Assembly: GCA_027382625.1 (NCBI GenBank)
Contig: JAJKFJ010020648.1
Span: 62,001-126,000 of the forward strand
Length of the DNA stretch: 64,000 nt
Origin: Tetmemena sp. SeJ-2015
Taxonomy: Eukaryota; Ciliophora; Spirotrichea; Sporadotrichida; Oxytrichidae
Direction of reading: 5' to 3'
Part shown: piece by piece, positions 30,258 to 41,929 of the stretch
Layout: each line of letters starts with the position of its first letter
Position numbering within the stretch: position 1 is the first letter of the stretch
Notes under the pieces: model-generated
Told to the model about the DNA's origin: nothing
Seen by the model: only the letters and a program-made list of their open reading frames with translations
The model's database searches: none
Made by a program: the position numbers and the translations under genes

Positions 30258-32971
30258 TCAATTTTATATTTTTGCTTTGTAAGTCTATTCTATTAAATAT
30301 ACAATCTTAGGTACGACATCATCTTGCATCCCATTTTCTCTAGCAAATCTCGTTGCAAGTTCCTAGAAATCATCACCTTCTCTTACATTAATTTTAGCTT
30401 GCTTGCCTTGAGAGATTTCAAAGTTAAGTCTAAAAAGAAGAGCTTTAGTTTATTTATTTGAGACCTCACTTTATTGAAACTTCTCGTTATTCCTGCTATT
30501 CTAAAAATAAAGAAGATAATGCAATAATAAATATATTCAATGGCAAGTTAGAGAATAGTTGTTTATTTTCAGTTTCATTCTAGCCTTAGTTTAGAATTGA
30601 TTTTTGTAATTCTTACTAAGGAAAATCTTCCTCTTGCAGTTGCAATTCTTACTCCTCTATAATTGAGGTAGACGACTCATTAATATTACGATTCTATTTA
30701 GACTTTTCTCTCTTCAAACTACTTTTCATTAACTATTCCAGGCTGCTAATAAAATAATTATTGTTGGGATCATGTCTTTTCTCATCCCATAAGTACTTGT
30801 AAAGTTTTTAGCTAACTGGTTTAAATTGTCACCTTGTCTCACTAAAATAAATGGGCTCCTTATAGGCTTAAAAACTAAAAAAATCCTCTAAAGATAATAA
30901 CCCTTTAGAAATCTCTCCCTTTTTCGCAATACCTAAAACTATGGAGAGCTTGCAAATAATTTTGGTTTTATTTTCCTACTTCTCCATCTATCGCTTTGCA
31001 GTGTTCATTTAATTAACAGAGGTGAGAGCTGCCTCTTGTAATCGCTTTTCTCTTTCAATTTATCTCAAGTTCTTTTACTGCTCCTGAAGATCTTTGTTTT
31101 ATTTATCGACTAATTCAGTGAATTAATTGATGTATGCGTTCACTTAAGTTTCTATTATCTGAGCCAGTAATTTTCTCTTATCTTTAGTTTCAGTGTTATT
31201 TAATATTTAAAATTGCAATTAAAAACATTATAAAAGATTTTAATGATATAGTTTTGATGTTTGCATGTCTAAAGACTCGATCAGCTACAGATTAAGCATT
31301 ATCATCCTTGAATACATTTGCACTTATGTACTAATCAGACGATAACTTTATTCTCAATGAAATTAAAGGCTTTTCTTTATGGTCAACTGCCATCGTTGAT
31401 TGCTACACTTTAAGCATACTTGTATTTACAGTTGTCCTAGTGTGTGGAGAATGATTTCTAGACTTTGCACCATTATTCAATTTTTAGTTACTCTAAAAAT
31501 AAATAATCTGATTGAAGGACAACTTTTGTTCGAAACTTTTAAACAAGGAAGCTTCATAAACTGGCACATCTTTCGAAGAAGTAGTTCTTTAGATGCCACT
31601 CTCTATGTTCCTTGAAAAATCTGAATTTGGCTTTATTGGAGAAATGCTTTATAAATTTTTCCTAAGTGGAGATTGAGACTGATTTTGAATCTGTTTGATT
31701 CTTTCAAATCGCTCATTCATTTCCTTTAAACTTTCCTCTGTCTTGCGGATATCTTGATCAAGATTTTGAATGAATTCCCTGTCCTTCAGCCTTGATTGCT
31801 GCCTTTCATCTAAGATTGTGTTTGTTTTTTAATTCTCAATTGGCTGTTCTTTTTTAATTTCTCTCAATTTAACTTGATCTAAAGGTATGATTCTATCTAA
31901 AAGAATAATAAATGAATCTTCTGCACTAAAACTTTGTTGAATCTCATCATTCTAATATTGCTGAATAATGCTTTAAAGATCATTAAAAGTTTCCTTGGGC
32001 TTTACTTGAGCTTCTTAAGCTAAAGTATTAAACTTTGAGGGTATTTAAAATTATGGAGTCTGGCCTACTAGCTTATCAGAAGTTTGATAAGTGTTAGGCG
32101 ACTCCTCCGTCTTAATTTGATAAGATTTGAATTCACCGTTTTCGGACTGTATCGATGACTTAGGTCTCTCCTCGTTTTAGGACTGCTCTAAGTTTTTAAA
32201 CTTCTTTTCAAGTGATTGAAGCAGTTTATCATCTTCATATTCTAGAGTCTCATCCATTCCATAACCGACCTAATAGTTCTAATTAAAGTCTCTCGAGTTC
32301 TCTTCATTTGCTTGCTCTAATTGATTTGAATTGAAGTTATTATTGAACTTGTACTCTTCGCTAATCCCTTGTAGTGATTACCTAATATTGAAGCCTTTAT
32401 TAGTGGTTATGAGATTTCCTTCAAGGATATTTGGCAAGTCACTATGCTCTGAAAGCAGTCGAGCAGTTCTAGTCCGCAGCATCTTCAGCACCAGCTCTAT
32501 ATTCTTCCTTTTAAGCGAGCTCACTTCGTTGAATAAGATACCCTAAGATTGGGAATACTCTTAAGCCATCTCAAAGTCAACTTGTCTTTTAGTGAGTTCA
32601 AGGTCTAGCTTGTTTCCTATCAAGTATGTAAAAGAGTAATCTTCCAGCATTTATTCGTTAGTCTGGCTGAATATATCTCCTGTGATCTTTTAAAAAGATG
32701 CTAGGTTTGTGATGTCATAAACAAGGATGCAGCAAACAGACTAACTCAGATATTAAGGATTGCAAGTGAACTTGAAAGTTATCTGAATATTGTTCTTGAA
32801 ATCTCTCACCACTACTTCCTTGAATTCTGTTTCGAATCCATTAGTTTCTTCAAGAACGCTTTCATTCTCTTTGCTTGAAAACAAGCTATTCAAAAAGGTT
32901 TGCTTGCCAACTTAGGCATCTCCAATTACTGTTACAATCAAAGGAACGTTTAAATACAGTGAGGTCTCCAT
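30258..32971 (-). CDS. Rab-like small GTPase fused to a long coiled tail with two ubiquitin-like-looking segments
   Basis: ATG 32971 (METSLYLNVPLIVTVIGD) opens a Ras-superfamily domain: P-loop GDAQVGKQTF, effector region with T in EETNGF, VYDITNLASF after strand 4, GNKLDL (G4) and NEVSS in the G5 position. The usual DxxG is replaced by CNPQ, so switch II is atypical. The tail (about residue 190 on) is Q/E/K-rich coiled coil (EESLKEMNERFERIKQIQN, LQEQQKNLRQIEREKR). It contains LISLRIKLSSDQYISANVF and LLFRLNFEISQGKQAKINV, each followed by an A-R-F/R-H helix, which look like a repeated beta-grasp-type segment. Introns near 31200 and 30800 are needed. Ends at TGA complementary to 30258-30260. A vesicle-traffic or ciliary role is only a guess. 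Confidence 0.65.
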
Positions 32972-33082
32972 TTTGAAATTTAAATTCTATTCAATAAAAG
33001 TCTTTATTAACATAAGGTAAATAAAAAACTTTCATCTGAAAGAGCAATTTTTAATGAAAAAAGTGAACTCTACATTTTGATA

Positions 33083-33379
33083 TCAATTTCCTTGCTCTTC
33101 CGACTATTACTCTCCTTCTGTAGTCTACTATTTGACCTCTAGTTCTTTAATCCAGTCTTCAACCTGCAGTCCAATAAAGTCTGGCAGACTTGAATCATCT
33201 GAGCACGCCTTCTGAACTTTCTACAGGAATGCAAAAAGAGTAGCTTCTTGCTCTGCACTAAGATTCTCCTCTTGTTTCAAGCAATCCACGTCATCATCTT
33301 CCCCTGCCTACTCTATTGAAGCTTGAGCTTGCTCCTGAGTCTCAACTTATTTCGAAACTTATTCTGTGCTTCCCTCCAT
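33083..33379 (-). CDS. Small acidic Q/E-rich protein
   Basis: 98 residues from ATG 33379 (MEGSTEQVSKQVETQEQ) to TGA complementary to 33083-33085, uninterrupted. Contains GEDDDVDCLKQEENLSAEQEA and an amphipathic part LFAFLQKVQKACSDDSS, LPDFIGLQVEDWIKELE. Seven in-frame TAA/TAG codons hide it from standard ORF search. Family unknown; it diverges from the DHHC gene 264 bases away. Confidence 0.6.
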
Positions 33380-33642
33380 TATTAATTTTGTAAATTTTAT
33401 TATGATTAGAATTAAAATTCGAAAAGACGGTGGGCTTTCATGGTGACGTGGCACAACTGATCAAGGAGTTACGCCTGTGAATTACTTTAAATCGATTAAG
33501 TATTATATACCCGTTAGGGATAATTAATTCCTAATAAATTAATTTAATTTAATTTAAAATTCGAAAAGCTCAATTATAAACTTCCCTTTAATCTCTAATA
33601 TCACTTAAGAATTGTTTCTCATAATTTAAATTACAAGAGAAA
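33380..33642. promoter_or_regulatory. Divergent spacer between two head-to-head genes
   Basis: AT-rich DNA between oppositely oriented start codons. It contains repeated TTAATTTAATTT-like runs but no motif I can name as a promoter. Confidence 0.25.
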
Positions 33643-36563
33643 ATGCAAAAAGCTTAAGGACCCGAAGATTAAGAAATTTTAAAACAGGTCGCAACGTCGC
33701 CTGAGAAGTAAAACAAAGACGGAATCGACTTTCATATTGAAATTCCCTAGAACTCCGAAAGAGATCCTCATAACTAGGATAACAGTAAGATATTAGATCA
33801 TGAAAATACGAACAGCAATCTGAACGAGAGTGGAGAATATAATATTGTCCAAAAGAAAACTAAGAAGAATGGATTCGCACTTCCTCTTCACCCCTTTTAA
33901 ATTATCTCCTATGTGGTATTTGGTTTGGATGTGTACTCCTTTTTCTTTATCAACATGGTTACATTTTCTTATTATCCTGCACTGTCTGCTGTGATAGGAT
34001 TGTTATTCCTCACGGTGTTAGTTTTCGTATTCTACTTTGGGTATAAATCCACGAAGTCTGACCCAACAGATCCGACTGTTTATGCTTAGAGAACCGCAGA
34101 GAGGAAGGGGTAAATTTAAGAATCTTAAAGATTTATAGAACTCCTTTCGATAACTCAGAATACGAGCTATATTGCGAAGTGTGCGAGACTCATGTTCAAA
34201 ACTCATCCAAGCTTTATGTTTAAATTTAAGCACTGCGGGTAGTGTAACAGATGTGTGGATGGTTTCGATCATCACTGCAGATGGTTGAACAACTGCATTG
34301 GAAGATAGAACTACTAATATTTTTTCAGAGTGATATGTTGCTTCTTTACGATGGCTATAATCCATAACGCCATTGATGCAGCAGCTTTAGCACTTTTGAA
34401 CGGGTCAGATAACCATTTAAATTGGTATATCACTCTATCTATGTTTAAATTTGCTTACTGGTCAAAATAAGAAGGTAACTTAAGTTAGTTGATGAATTTT
34501 CTGTCTAGTTTTATGGGAAAGACATGGTGACTACCTATAATGTAATCCTGATAATTTCTCTAGTTTTTAACACTGCCTCCATGGGCTTTTTGGGCCACCT
34601 GATTTCTTTCCATATTATGCTTCAAAAGAATAAGCTGACAACCTTCGAATACATTTAAATCAAGTTAGGCCGTTAAAACAGGAAGTCAAGTATTTTCCGA
34701 GAAGTCAATCATGAAGAAGTTGAAGATGATAGAAGAAATAAGGAGATATCTTCAAATTAATGTATTGTGCAATATGTATTATACTTTATAGCTAACATGG
34801 AAACAGATAACGCTTAAGCGTTAATAAATCACAATAATGATAAGGCTAAATCTCCTTCCAAAGCTGAAGAAGAACTTAAGCAAATTATACAAGCTAAAGA
34901 TAAAACTCAAGAGAGTCTCATTCATGGAGAGGGCAGTCGAGATCTTGAAATGGCTCAGTCTAATCATATTTAAGTTGAGAATAAGAAACCAAAGAAGACA
35001 GGATATTTATGCTTCAATGCAAGAAAGAGGAAAAATGATAGAGTCTTAAATGCAGATTAAATCTCAAACATTAATCAGCAGCAAGCATAGAAATCTATTT
35101 CAGTCGACTCTCAACTGCTCTTCAATAATTCTAGCACAACTGAGAATCATAATCATCCTCATTAGCTCACAGAAAGAGGAAATATTTTGGTCAATAATTC
35201 TCCTCAAAATAGTAGTTCAATGCCATAATAAATTCATCATGCGCATTAACCGCTGGGATAGAGTAGCTCTTCCGAATCTTCTCGACAATAATCTCCATCA
35301 GATCCAGCAAGCTTACTCTCAAACGATGAGCATATGCTGAGCGTGATAAAGTTTGGTGCAGGAGGAGATGATTAGAATCATGTCTAGTATCCTTAGAATA
35401 AATAGGCGATAGCTGCGAAATAGAGATAGCAAGCTTTTAATAGAATACTTAACAAGAATAAATCAGACTTGGAGACAATCCAAGAAAAGGAAAGAGAGGA
35501 AGAAGTAAACTAATCTGAAAACGCTTTTAAGCTAAAGAACATAGACATGGAAGAGAGCTATTCCTTCAGTTTAAGAAACTTTACAGCCTCCAGAGCTTCT
35601 TAAGTGAATAATCACAATCCTCGTTAATCCATCAAAAATACGGATGCTGCGAGTAAAGGTCAGAGCGTATATTAGATGATCCGATAGGCGAAAGGTGAAT
35701 CAAGTAGGAAGAGTGTCGCAAATCCATCAAAGCCAGACCTTGTCACAGGAAGCTCAAATGACATGAGGAATCTTTCTTTCTAATAAAACTTATCGTAGTC
35801 AGAGTACGATGACTTAGATTTAGTGCAAAAGAATAACTTCTCTGATGTGAAGAATAAAATTTTCTCTCAAGCAAAGCTCCATCAAATGAACAATAACTTT
35901 GTTGAAGGGAAAATAATAAAAACTGAAGTTAGCGGCGGAGACTTGAAGAGCCCTAGTAACATGGTAACTTAGTTCAATAAATTTTCTAGTCATAATAATT
36001 TCTCAAGCAAGGGGAAGGAAAACATCAATTAGAGCTAAGATTATTTAAACGTGTTGAATTTACTTTCTTTAAATAGTAGCTACACTGATAACTAAAACGA
36101 TGTTATAAAAGAGATACTCGTGAATGAGCAAGGAAGTTTTTAAACTAGAAACAAAGTCGGATTGCATTAAACAAGCGCACCTGCTAATGGCAAGATATCA
36201 AATAAAAATATTAGATAGTATAACAGTGCGTGGGTTGTAAACGATAAAAATAGCAAGATCAACATTAATGATTAACCTGAAATAGAGGAAATAACAGAGT
36301 CATTGAGAAGAGACTTTGAAATGGACGAGGATCAGATGCACTAAAGTGAGGACTAATTTAGCCAAACTCATCATTCACTTAAGAAAAAGCCTAATCAAAG
36401 TTAATCTATTCTGAGAAAGCACTCCAAAAATGAATTATAATAGAGCGAGAAATCCTCTATATAAAATTAATTATATTTAATCAGGACTACAATAAACGCA
36501 GAGTTAAAAATCTTTTCTATGATTAAGTTTATATAACACTGCTTATGTTTAAAAATGTTTTGA
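33643..36563 (+). CDS. DHHC palmitoyltransferase with very long Q/N/S-rich tail
   Basis: ATG 33643 (MQKAQGPEDQEILKQV). Two membrane spans (IISYVVFGLDVYSFFFI and LLFLTVLVFVFYFGY) precede the SDPTDPTVY segment. The Cys-rich domain YCEVCETHVQNSSK, HCGQCNRCVDGFDHHC, RWLNNCIG has the catalytic DHHC. Two more spans follow (FFRVICCFFTMAII; VILIISLVFNTASMGFLG) with TTFEYI like the TTxE motif. Such enzymes S-palmitoylate proteins at membranes. A 19-bp IES with pointer AAG splits the Cys-rich domain (34209-34230). Another frame change lies near 34110, where a short IES or intron must be removed. The cytosolic tail runs over 550 residues to TGA 36561-36563, uninterrupted and dense in TAA/TAG glutamines. 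Confidence 0.82.
34212..34230. other. 19-bp IES with AAG pointer inside the DHHC domain
   Basis: AAG at 34209-34211 and 34228-34230. Removal joins QNSSK to HCGQCNRC, restoring the conserved spacing between zinc-binding cysteines. Confidence 0.75.
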
Positions 36564-36577
36564 ATGAAAAACGTACT

Positions 36578-36980
36578 TCAATTAATCATTTAAGAGCCTT
36601 ATATTTTGAAAAGTACCTTTGATCTGATAGGATCTTGCTCTTTGGATTTATCAAAGTCTTGTTTGTTTTTGATTTCATATAAATAGACTTTCTTGAAAAA
36701 TTTCTTATGAGATACCAATAGCTTCTCTGCCTTGATGACAGATCTTCTAGCTTATGATAAAGACTAGCTTTCAAAGTCTGGAATGACAGTCATTTGCTAG
36801 ATCAAGTTAGTTCTATGGGAAAATGATCCACTGTATTTATCTTGGTTGAAGTCACTCAGATATTTAGGACTTGATTCTCTGCCTGAAGCAAACTTTTTGA
36901 AAAACTCCCCATTTTTAGTTTTGAAGTCTTTTAACTACATGATGTCGAATCCTTAAGACTGCAGCTATTTTCTTTTTCAT
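36578..36980 (-). CDS. Small basic protein of unknown function
   Basis: Reads from about 36980 (MKKK) or ATG 36940 (MQLKDFKTKNGEFFKKF) to TGA complementary to 36578-36580, about 120-134 residues. Lys-rich with aromatic residues (SHKKFFKKVYLYEIKNKQDF). It has several in-frame TAG/TAA codons and no domain I recognise. It converges with the DHHC gene, leaving 14 bases between the two stops. Confidence 0.5.
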
Positions 36981-37207
36981 CTCTGGTGAGTAAGAAATAG
37001 ATAATAATTTAAGAAATGAGAAATGCAAATGAATCCTCAGCACAAGCAAGGGTAATCAATTTGAAGACTAATTCGTATAGAGGATGGAAGCAAGCAATCA
37101 CTCTGGCCAAATGGACAGCAGGAGAGACGCATCTCTTTCTACTCCCATGACTGAGTAGGTCTTATTTGCACTAATCCTCATTTAGGAAATACTACAAAAA
37201 AGAAAAA

Positions 37208-38845
37208 ATGAGCTTTGAAGAAGAGCAGAACAGCTCTTCAGAAGAAAGAGGTTCCGGATCTTCTAACTCAAAAAGAGAGTAGGATGCAGTAGAGGGAGAA
37301 GCTCAGGAAGGCAGCTAATTCATTGTTGAGGAAGATGGTTTTGAGGATCAGAAAAAATCTAGCTCCCTTTTCAACTAATAGAACACTTTACCTTTAATAA
37401 AAAATATGATTTAGAGATTTGATATGAAAGATTAATTGAGATTAAATAATAATAGCTATAAGTGAGAGTTTCGGAGTTTATCTCCCTCTACTTTTCACTG
37501 ACAGCGACAGGATTGTCAATTATAGCCTATGAGCAGGACTACTATAACTTGGTGGCTGATTTGCCTTAGGACGATATAAACTGTGTTACAGTGACTGTAA
37601 TAATGTGGGTGGCTTTTATTTTTAACATCTGTCTCTTTGTCTCAATCGTAATAAGGCACTTTATCTACTTCAAATGGCTTCACTCCAAGAAATTAGTTAC
37701 GCAGTATGATAATCTTAAGAATACAGGACAGTGGAAAATTATTGCGAAATATTTATAAATTAGCACTCGTCCATTTCCAGTAATTATTTTTACGTCATTC
37801 TAGTCAATCCATTAATTATGATAAAAAAAGTGTCAATTTGCTTACAGAATTTCCTATCTTAAAATTTGTTGTGTATTTATTTCTTAACCTTTCTCATTGG
37901 CTTATATTGTGCAAGAAATTGTAATAAACTTAGTATGCCCTATCCGTTTTTGAATACTTTGATATATGTGGAGAGATGGGAATACAAGGGACAAGTAGAG
38001 TTCATAACCTTTAAATACAACTATGTACTGTTCACCTTCATGACCTTCGTCAGATTTTATCAAGTGCTTAAATGCACTCTGCTGATGACTTATTGGCTAT
38101 CACCAAGAGCTCAACGTGTCTGGTAAGTTTAAAAGATAGTTTTAAAGAGTGTAGTCATATGTCGGGATGCAAGGCTGACTACATGTTTGCAGTTAAAAGT
38201 CTAATGAAAGCTCAACCCTACACTGTCCTCGTGATAGCCTTGATGTTTAGTGTAGCTCAAATGGGATATTGCTTGAGGATATTTGAAAGGCCTCTCTCTG
38301 CTTCTACTGGCCAAGACTATGGACTCATGTCTAACACTATTTGGAATGTGCTCGTCACGATGACCACAGTAGGATATGGAGATTATTTCCCAAAAACCAA
38401 CATGGGTAGAATTATAGGTCTGATAATCGCCTTTTGGGGAGTGTTTATCGTCTCACTCTTCGTCGTCTCCCTCTCCAATATGTTTGAGTTCGATGGTGGA
38501 GAACTCAAGGCATTTACACTTAATGAGAGACTACAGGCTAAGGAAGACTTAAGAATAGAAGCAGCTAATGTACTCAGCAGCGCCTATAGACAGAGATAGA
38601 TTATCTAGAAAAAACCAAATGATAGAGGAGCTATTCTAGGCGCATTTAGAAATTTCAGGAAATACATGGTCAAGTTCTAAGGAATAGCAAGGCACATCAG
38701 ATCATTTGGATAGCACGAATCAGAAGTGAAGATTCTAGAGAAAGAAATAGAGGAGTTGATGGAGCATATTATGAAACTACAAGAAGATTAAAAGGAATTG
38801 CAAGAGGTTTTTAAATCGTTCAAAGAAAAAATATAGACTACATGA
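37208..38845 (+). CDS. SK-type (small-conductance Ca2+-activated-like) potassium channel
   Basis: ATG 37208 with an acidic N-terminus, then membrane spans from FISLYFSLTATGLSIIAY onward, including VTVIMWVAFIFNICLFVSI. The pore has TMTTVGYGDYFP (selectivity filter), preceded by FERPLSASTGQ and followed by IIGLIIAFWGVFIVSLFVVSL. The SPRAQRV, ALMKAQPYTVL and LRIFERPLS motifs match SK/KCa2 channels. The post-S6 region (NERLQAKEDLRIEAANVL) is where SK channels bind calmodulin, and a C-terminal coiled coil follows. Introns: 37780-37847 (68 nt) and 38123-38154 (32 nt). A frame change near 37440 needs another removal. Ends TGA 38843-38845. Confidence 0.82.
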
Positions 38846-38937
38846 TAGATTTAGAGATTTATATATTCAGTTTTTTTATCCTGATATTTAGAAAAATTAT
38901 TTTCTTTTTCTATCATACTTTGTTTCCGGCTTGAATT

Positions 38938-40627
38938 TCATTAAAGTATCATCTGAAAATTCTTTCTTGATTCTTGTAATTCAAAATTTAATTTACTAAA
39001 AGAGAAGAAAGTTTTAACATTAATTAAATGCTTCCCCTTGCTTTCACTTGTCTTTAAAATTCTTGAGGCAGGCAGCCTCTAGCTTAACTATGGTATAAAA
39101 TCTTTGTCGTCTTCATCTGTTGCCAAATCAAATGGCTTAATGAGAATTTTCTTAGTTTTAAGCTGAATGAAATTATTCCTCTTTTCATTATGTGGCAATT
39201 GGTGGTTATTATCCTTAATCATCTCTGTCTTCTTATTGATAAATAATTTGAAACATATGCTTTTGTTTGTTGTTGATGATGCTGTTTTGGAAGTTGAATT
39301 TGGCAGAGATCTAAAGCATGTTGAATTGAAACTCTGAGGATGGATCCAGTTTGGGCTTTAGTTTGAAGGAGGAGCTGTCTACACTTTCTAGAAGATCCTT
39401 ATTTTGAGACCTAAATAAGTTTTGCTTTGAGTCTTTAGAACTGGGTTGGATTTTATCAAGTTAGAATTTCTAAGAAGTGGAGGTCTGAACGATCTTTGAG
39501 GTCAATATTTAATTTTCTGGGGAATGGGGAGATTGAGAACCCAGTACTTATTTGCTGCTTCCTAAATTCAATAAATTGTATTTAGTAACAAATTAAAAAA
39601 ATATTAATTTCTAGATTTAATATCCTCAACTTTAATTTTAGAAATTAACTTGAATAAATATGAGAAAAATCTTAAAAATAGATCCTAACTAAAGTAATTT
39701 AAATAAATAAAACTATTAATAAAAATAGAATTCTCTTAGGGCTGATCAAGTCTAATTTTAAGTTTGGTAAATAAATTACTTTTAGGAATCTATACTTCGT
39801 CAATTGGTTGTACTTTAAGCTCATTTTAAATGTCAGGTATGTACTAAGAATATAAAAAACAATACTTATTATCTTCTATATATAATTATTTAATGAGTTA
39901 TATTTTGATTTAAAAGATTAAGAAGTTTGAACTGGCTTGTCAAAAATCAAAGAGAGTGTTTAATCATTTCCAGATGCTACATTAATTTATGGCTGTATAC
40001 TATTCTTCTTGGTAGTTAGTTGCTTTTTGAATTTGGTGTTTTACTAACTTTCCCTAAAATTAAACTCAGTAGACTGCATTTAAAACTACTTCTCTTTAAT
40101 TTCGTTTCTTGCGGTGCTTTTCATTGAGTCTGGATCTTGCAACTTCAGACTTTACTGCGTGCTTAATCTTTGCTGCTGCCCATATTTGTAACTTTCAAGC
40201 ATTCTATCAATTGGGAAAATTCTACGCTGCACTGAGATTACTTTGTTTCGAGAGATGCCTAATGGCTCTTTTAGAGCATTCTAAGTCAGTTTCTTATTTT
40301 CAAAACTTGGATTTAATTGATACACCACTGAGCCAGATGCTGAAACAAGATTCTATTATCGCCACCCAAGAAATCTAATTGTAAGAAAAATAGTCATATA
40401 ATTTTAAATGGAAGGGACTTGGCTTGCTGATTCGAATTGTGAAAAGTATTATGAAGGTCTGCCTCAGAATTAATCTTCTTCATTTGCTTATTGTGCAAAA
40501 TAATGGTGTTTTTTTGGTGATTAACAAAGTTGATTTCTTAGTTAATCAAACTCACTTTTTTATTTGGCGAGATCTAAGATTATTTTGGGGCATCAAACTC
40601 ATAAAAGACTTATAAAATATTAATCAT
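38938..40627 (-). CDS. Uncharacterised Q/K/S-rich protein
   Basis: Probable start ATG 40627 (MINILQVFYEFDAPKQS), then polar sequence (HNKQMKKINSEADLHNTF). A middle section reads MKSTARNEIKEKQFQ or, in another frame, KIKHAVKSEVARSRLNE. The C-terminal part (KILIKPFDLATDEDDKDF, ASRILKTSESKGKHLI) ends at TGA complementary to 38938-38940. The frame changes several times with AT-rich gaps (about 39570-39900), so introns or IESs are present but not resolved. No domain recognised. Confidence 0.4.
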
Positions 40628-41030
40628 TTGGGAGCACATATGTTTTGATCTAGATTTAAAATTCTTTTTTCTTTCTTGCTTTAAGACTTATTTAGATGAG
40701 CTTTGGGGGAATGAAACTTTTAGTTTGGAAAGGTCTTGACGAACGTGGGAATTGATTCTTTGCTTTAACTTCTCTTATTTATCATCTGTATTATCATGTT
40801 TAATTTATAGTTTTGCTTAATTCTATTTTATTATTTGCATTTTACACATCATTGCTACCTTGTAAATACCTAAATTCAATTTTACCTGGGATTATGATAA
40901 TTTGCATTACTTCAAAAGATTTCTTATATTTTAGACTATATTTGAATTTAATATTCTTCTATATGGAATATACTTTGCTTTAAGAATTTTAATTTAGATA
41001 TAATTTTAGAGAATTTAATTTGTTCGAATA
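40628..41030. other. AT-rich spacer
   Basis: Between two divergent coding starts; no recognisable feature. Confidence 0.35.
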
Positions 41031-41240
41031 ATGACTTCTTACTTGAATTCACCCCAAAACGATAATCCTGCCTACAGAGCTCACTAATATGGGGGACACC
41101 CCAATGATTCCTTAACTATGAGATACAAACGAGCCTGCTACAGCAACTATGTTTAGCCTAATATTCATAAACAATAAAAAATTATAAAAGGAGATATTAT
41201 CAGTCTAAAGTATTTAAGTTTCAATAATTTTAAATAAACT
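41031..41240 (+). CDS. Possible isolated N-terminal coding segment
   Basis: ATG 41031 followed by polar, folded-looking sequence (MTSYLNSPQNDNPAYRAHQ, then HPNDSLTMRYKRACYSNYV) that degrades into AT-rich, low-information sequence after about 50 codons. It looks like a first coding segment whose continuation is elsewhere, or a short gene. Unrecognised. Confidence 0.3.
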
Positions 41241-41890
41241 AATTAAGCTAAATTCACAGAAAAAGAAGAAATTACAGTAGCTTAATTTATTTCTATGACT
41301 TAATTTTTGTTATTATGTTTATCTTTGTCTTTTCTTGAAAAAGCAATATTTTAATTCTTGTTTAAAATATTATTTTGCTTAAATTTGTCATACTTTTAAT
41401 ATAATTAAATTCTAGATTTTGATAATTAAATTAAAGTTATTATTTCTATTTTTATAAAGGATTTATTTCCAATGATATCTGATAATTAAGATCGTTTAAC
41501 TATTAACAGTGGGTGAAAACTATATTAATATAATACTATTTAACTATTTATTTACATAAATTTTAGCAATAACCAGATATCTAACTCATTAAATATACAC
41601 AATTTAAATACATAAGTATTTAATTATAATTCCAATATTAAGTATACTATCGGCCAAATTTAAAAATAAAAATGAATTTGCTATTGTGAGATTAGATAAC
41701 ACCTTTCTCTGATTTAACAATTTCTAAATAAATATTTTATGAATTGAAGTAAATTAAATTGTTCACTTTAAAATAGACCATATATAATAAAGATTAACAT
41801 AATTTAAAAATAATCAAATAAAAATGCTAAGAGTATATAAAATTTGCTATATTTTCACTAATCATCTAGATGAAAAGATAATTTTGTACT
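41240..41890. other. AT-rich, gene-free stretch
   Basis: Long runs of A/T on both strands, no coding pattern, no obvious inverted or tandem repeats. Confidence 0.45.
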
Positions 41891-41929
41891 AAAATAAAAT
41901 GGTGTTTATTTAAATTTAAACTCGTAAGA

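Noticed and set aside
41052..41059. CCCCAAAA telomere-like unit
   Set aside because: A single unit inside a coding-looking stretch; no tandem telomeric repeats are present, so it is not a telomere or telomere-bearing transposon end.
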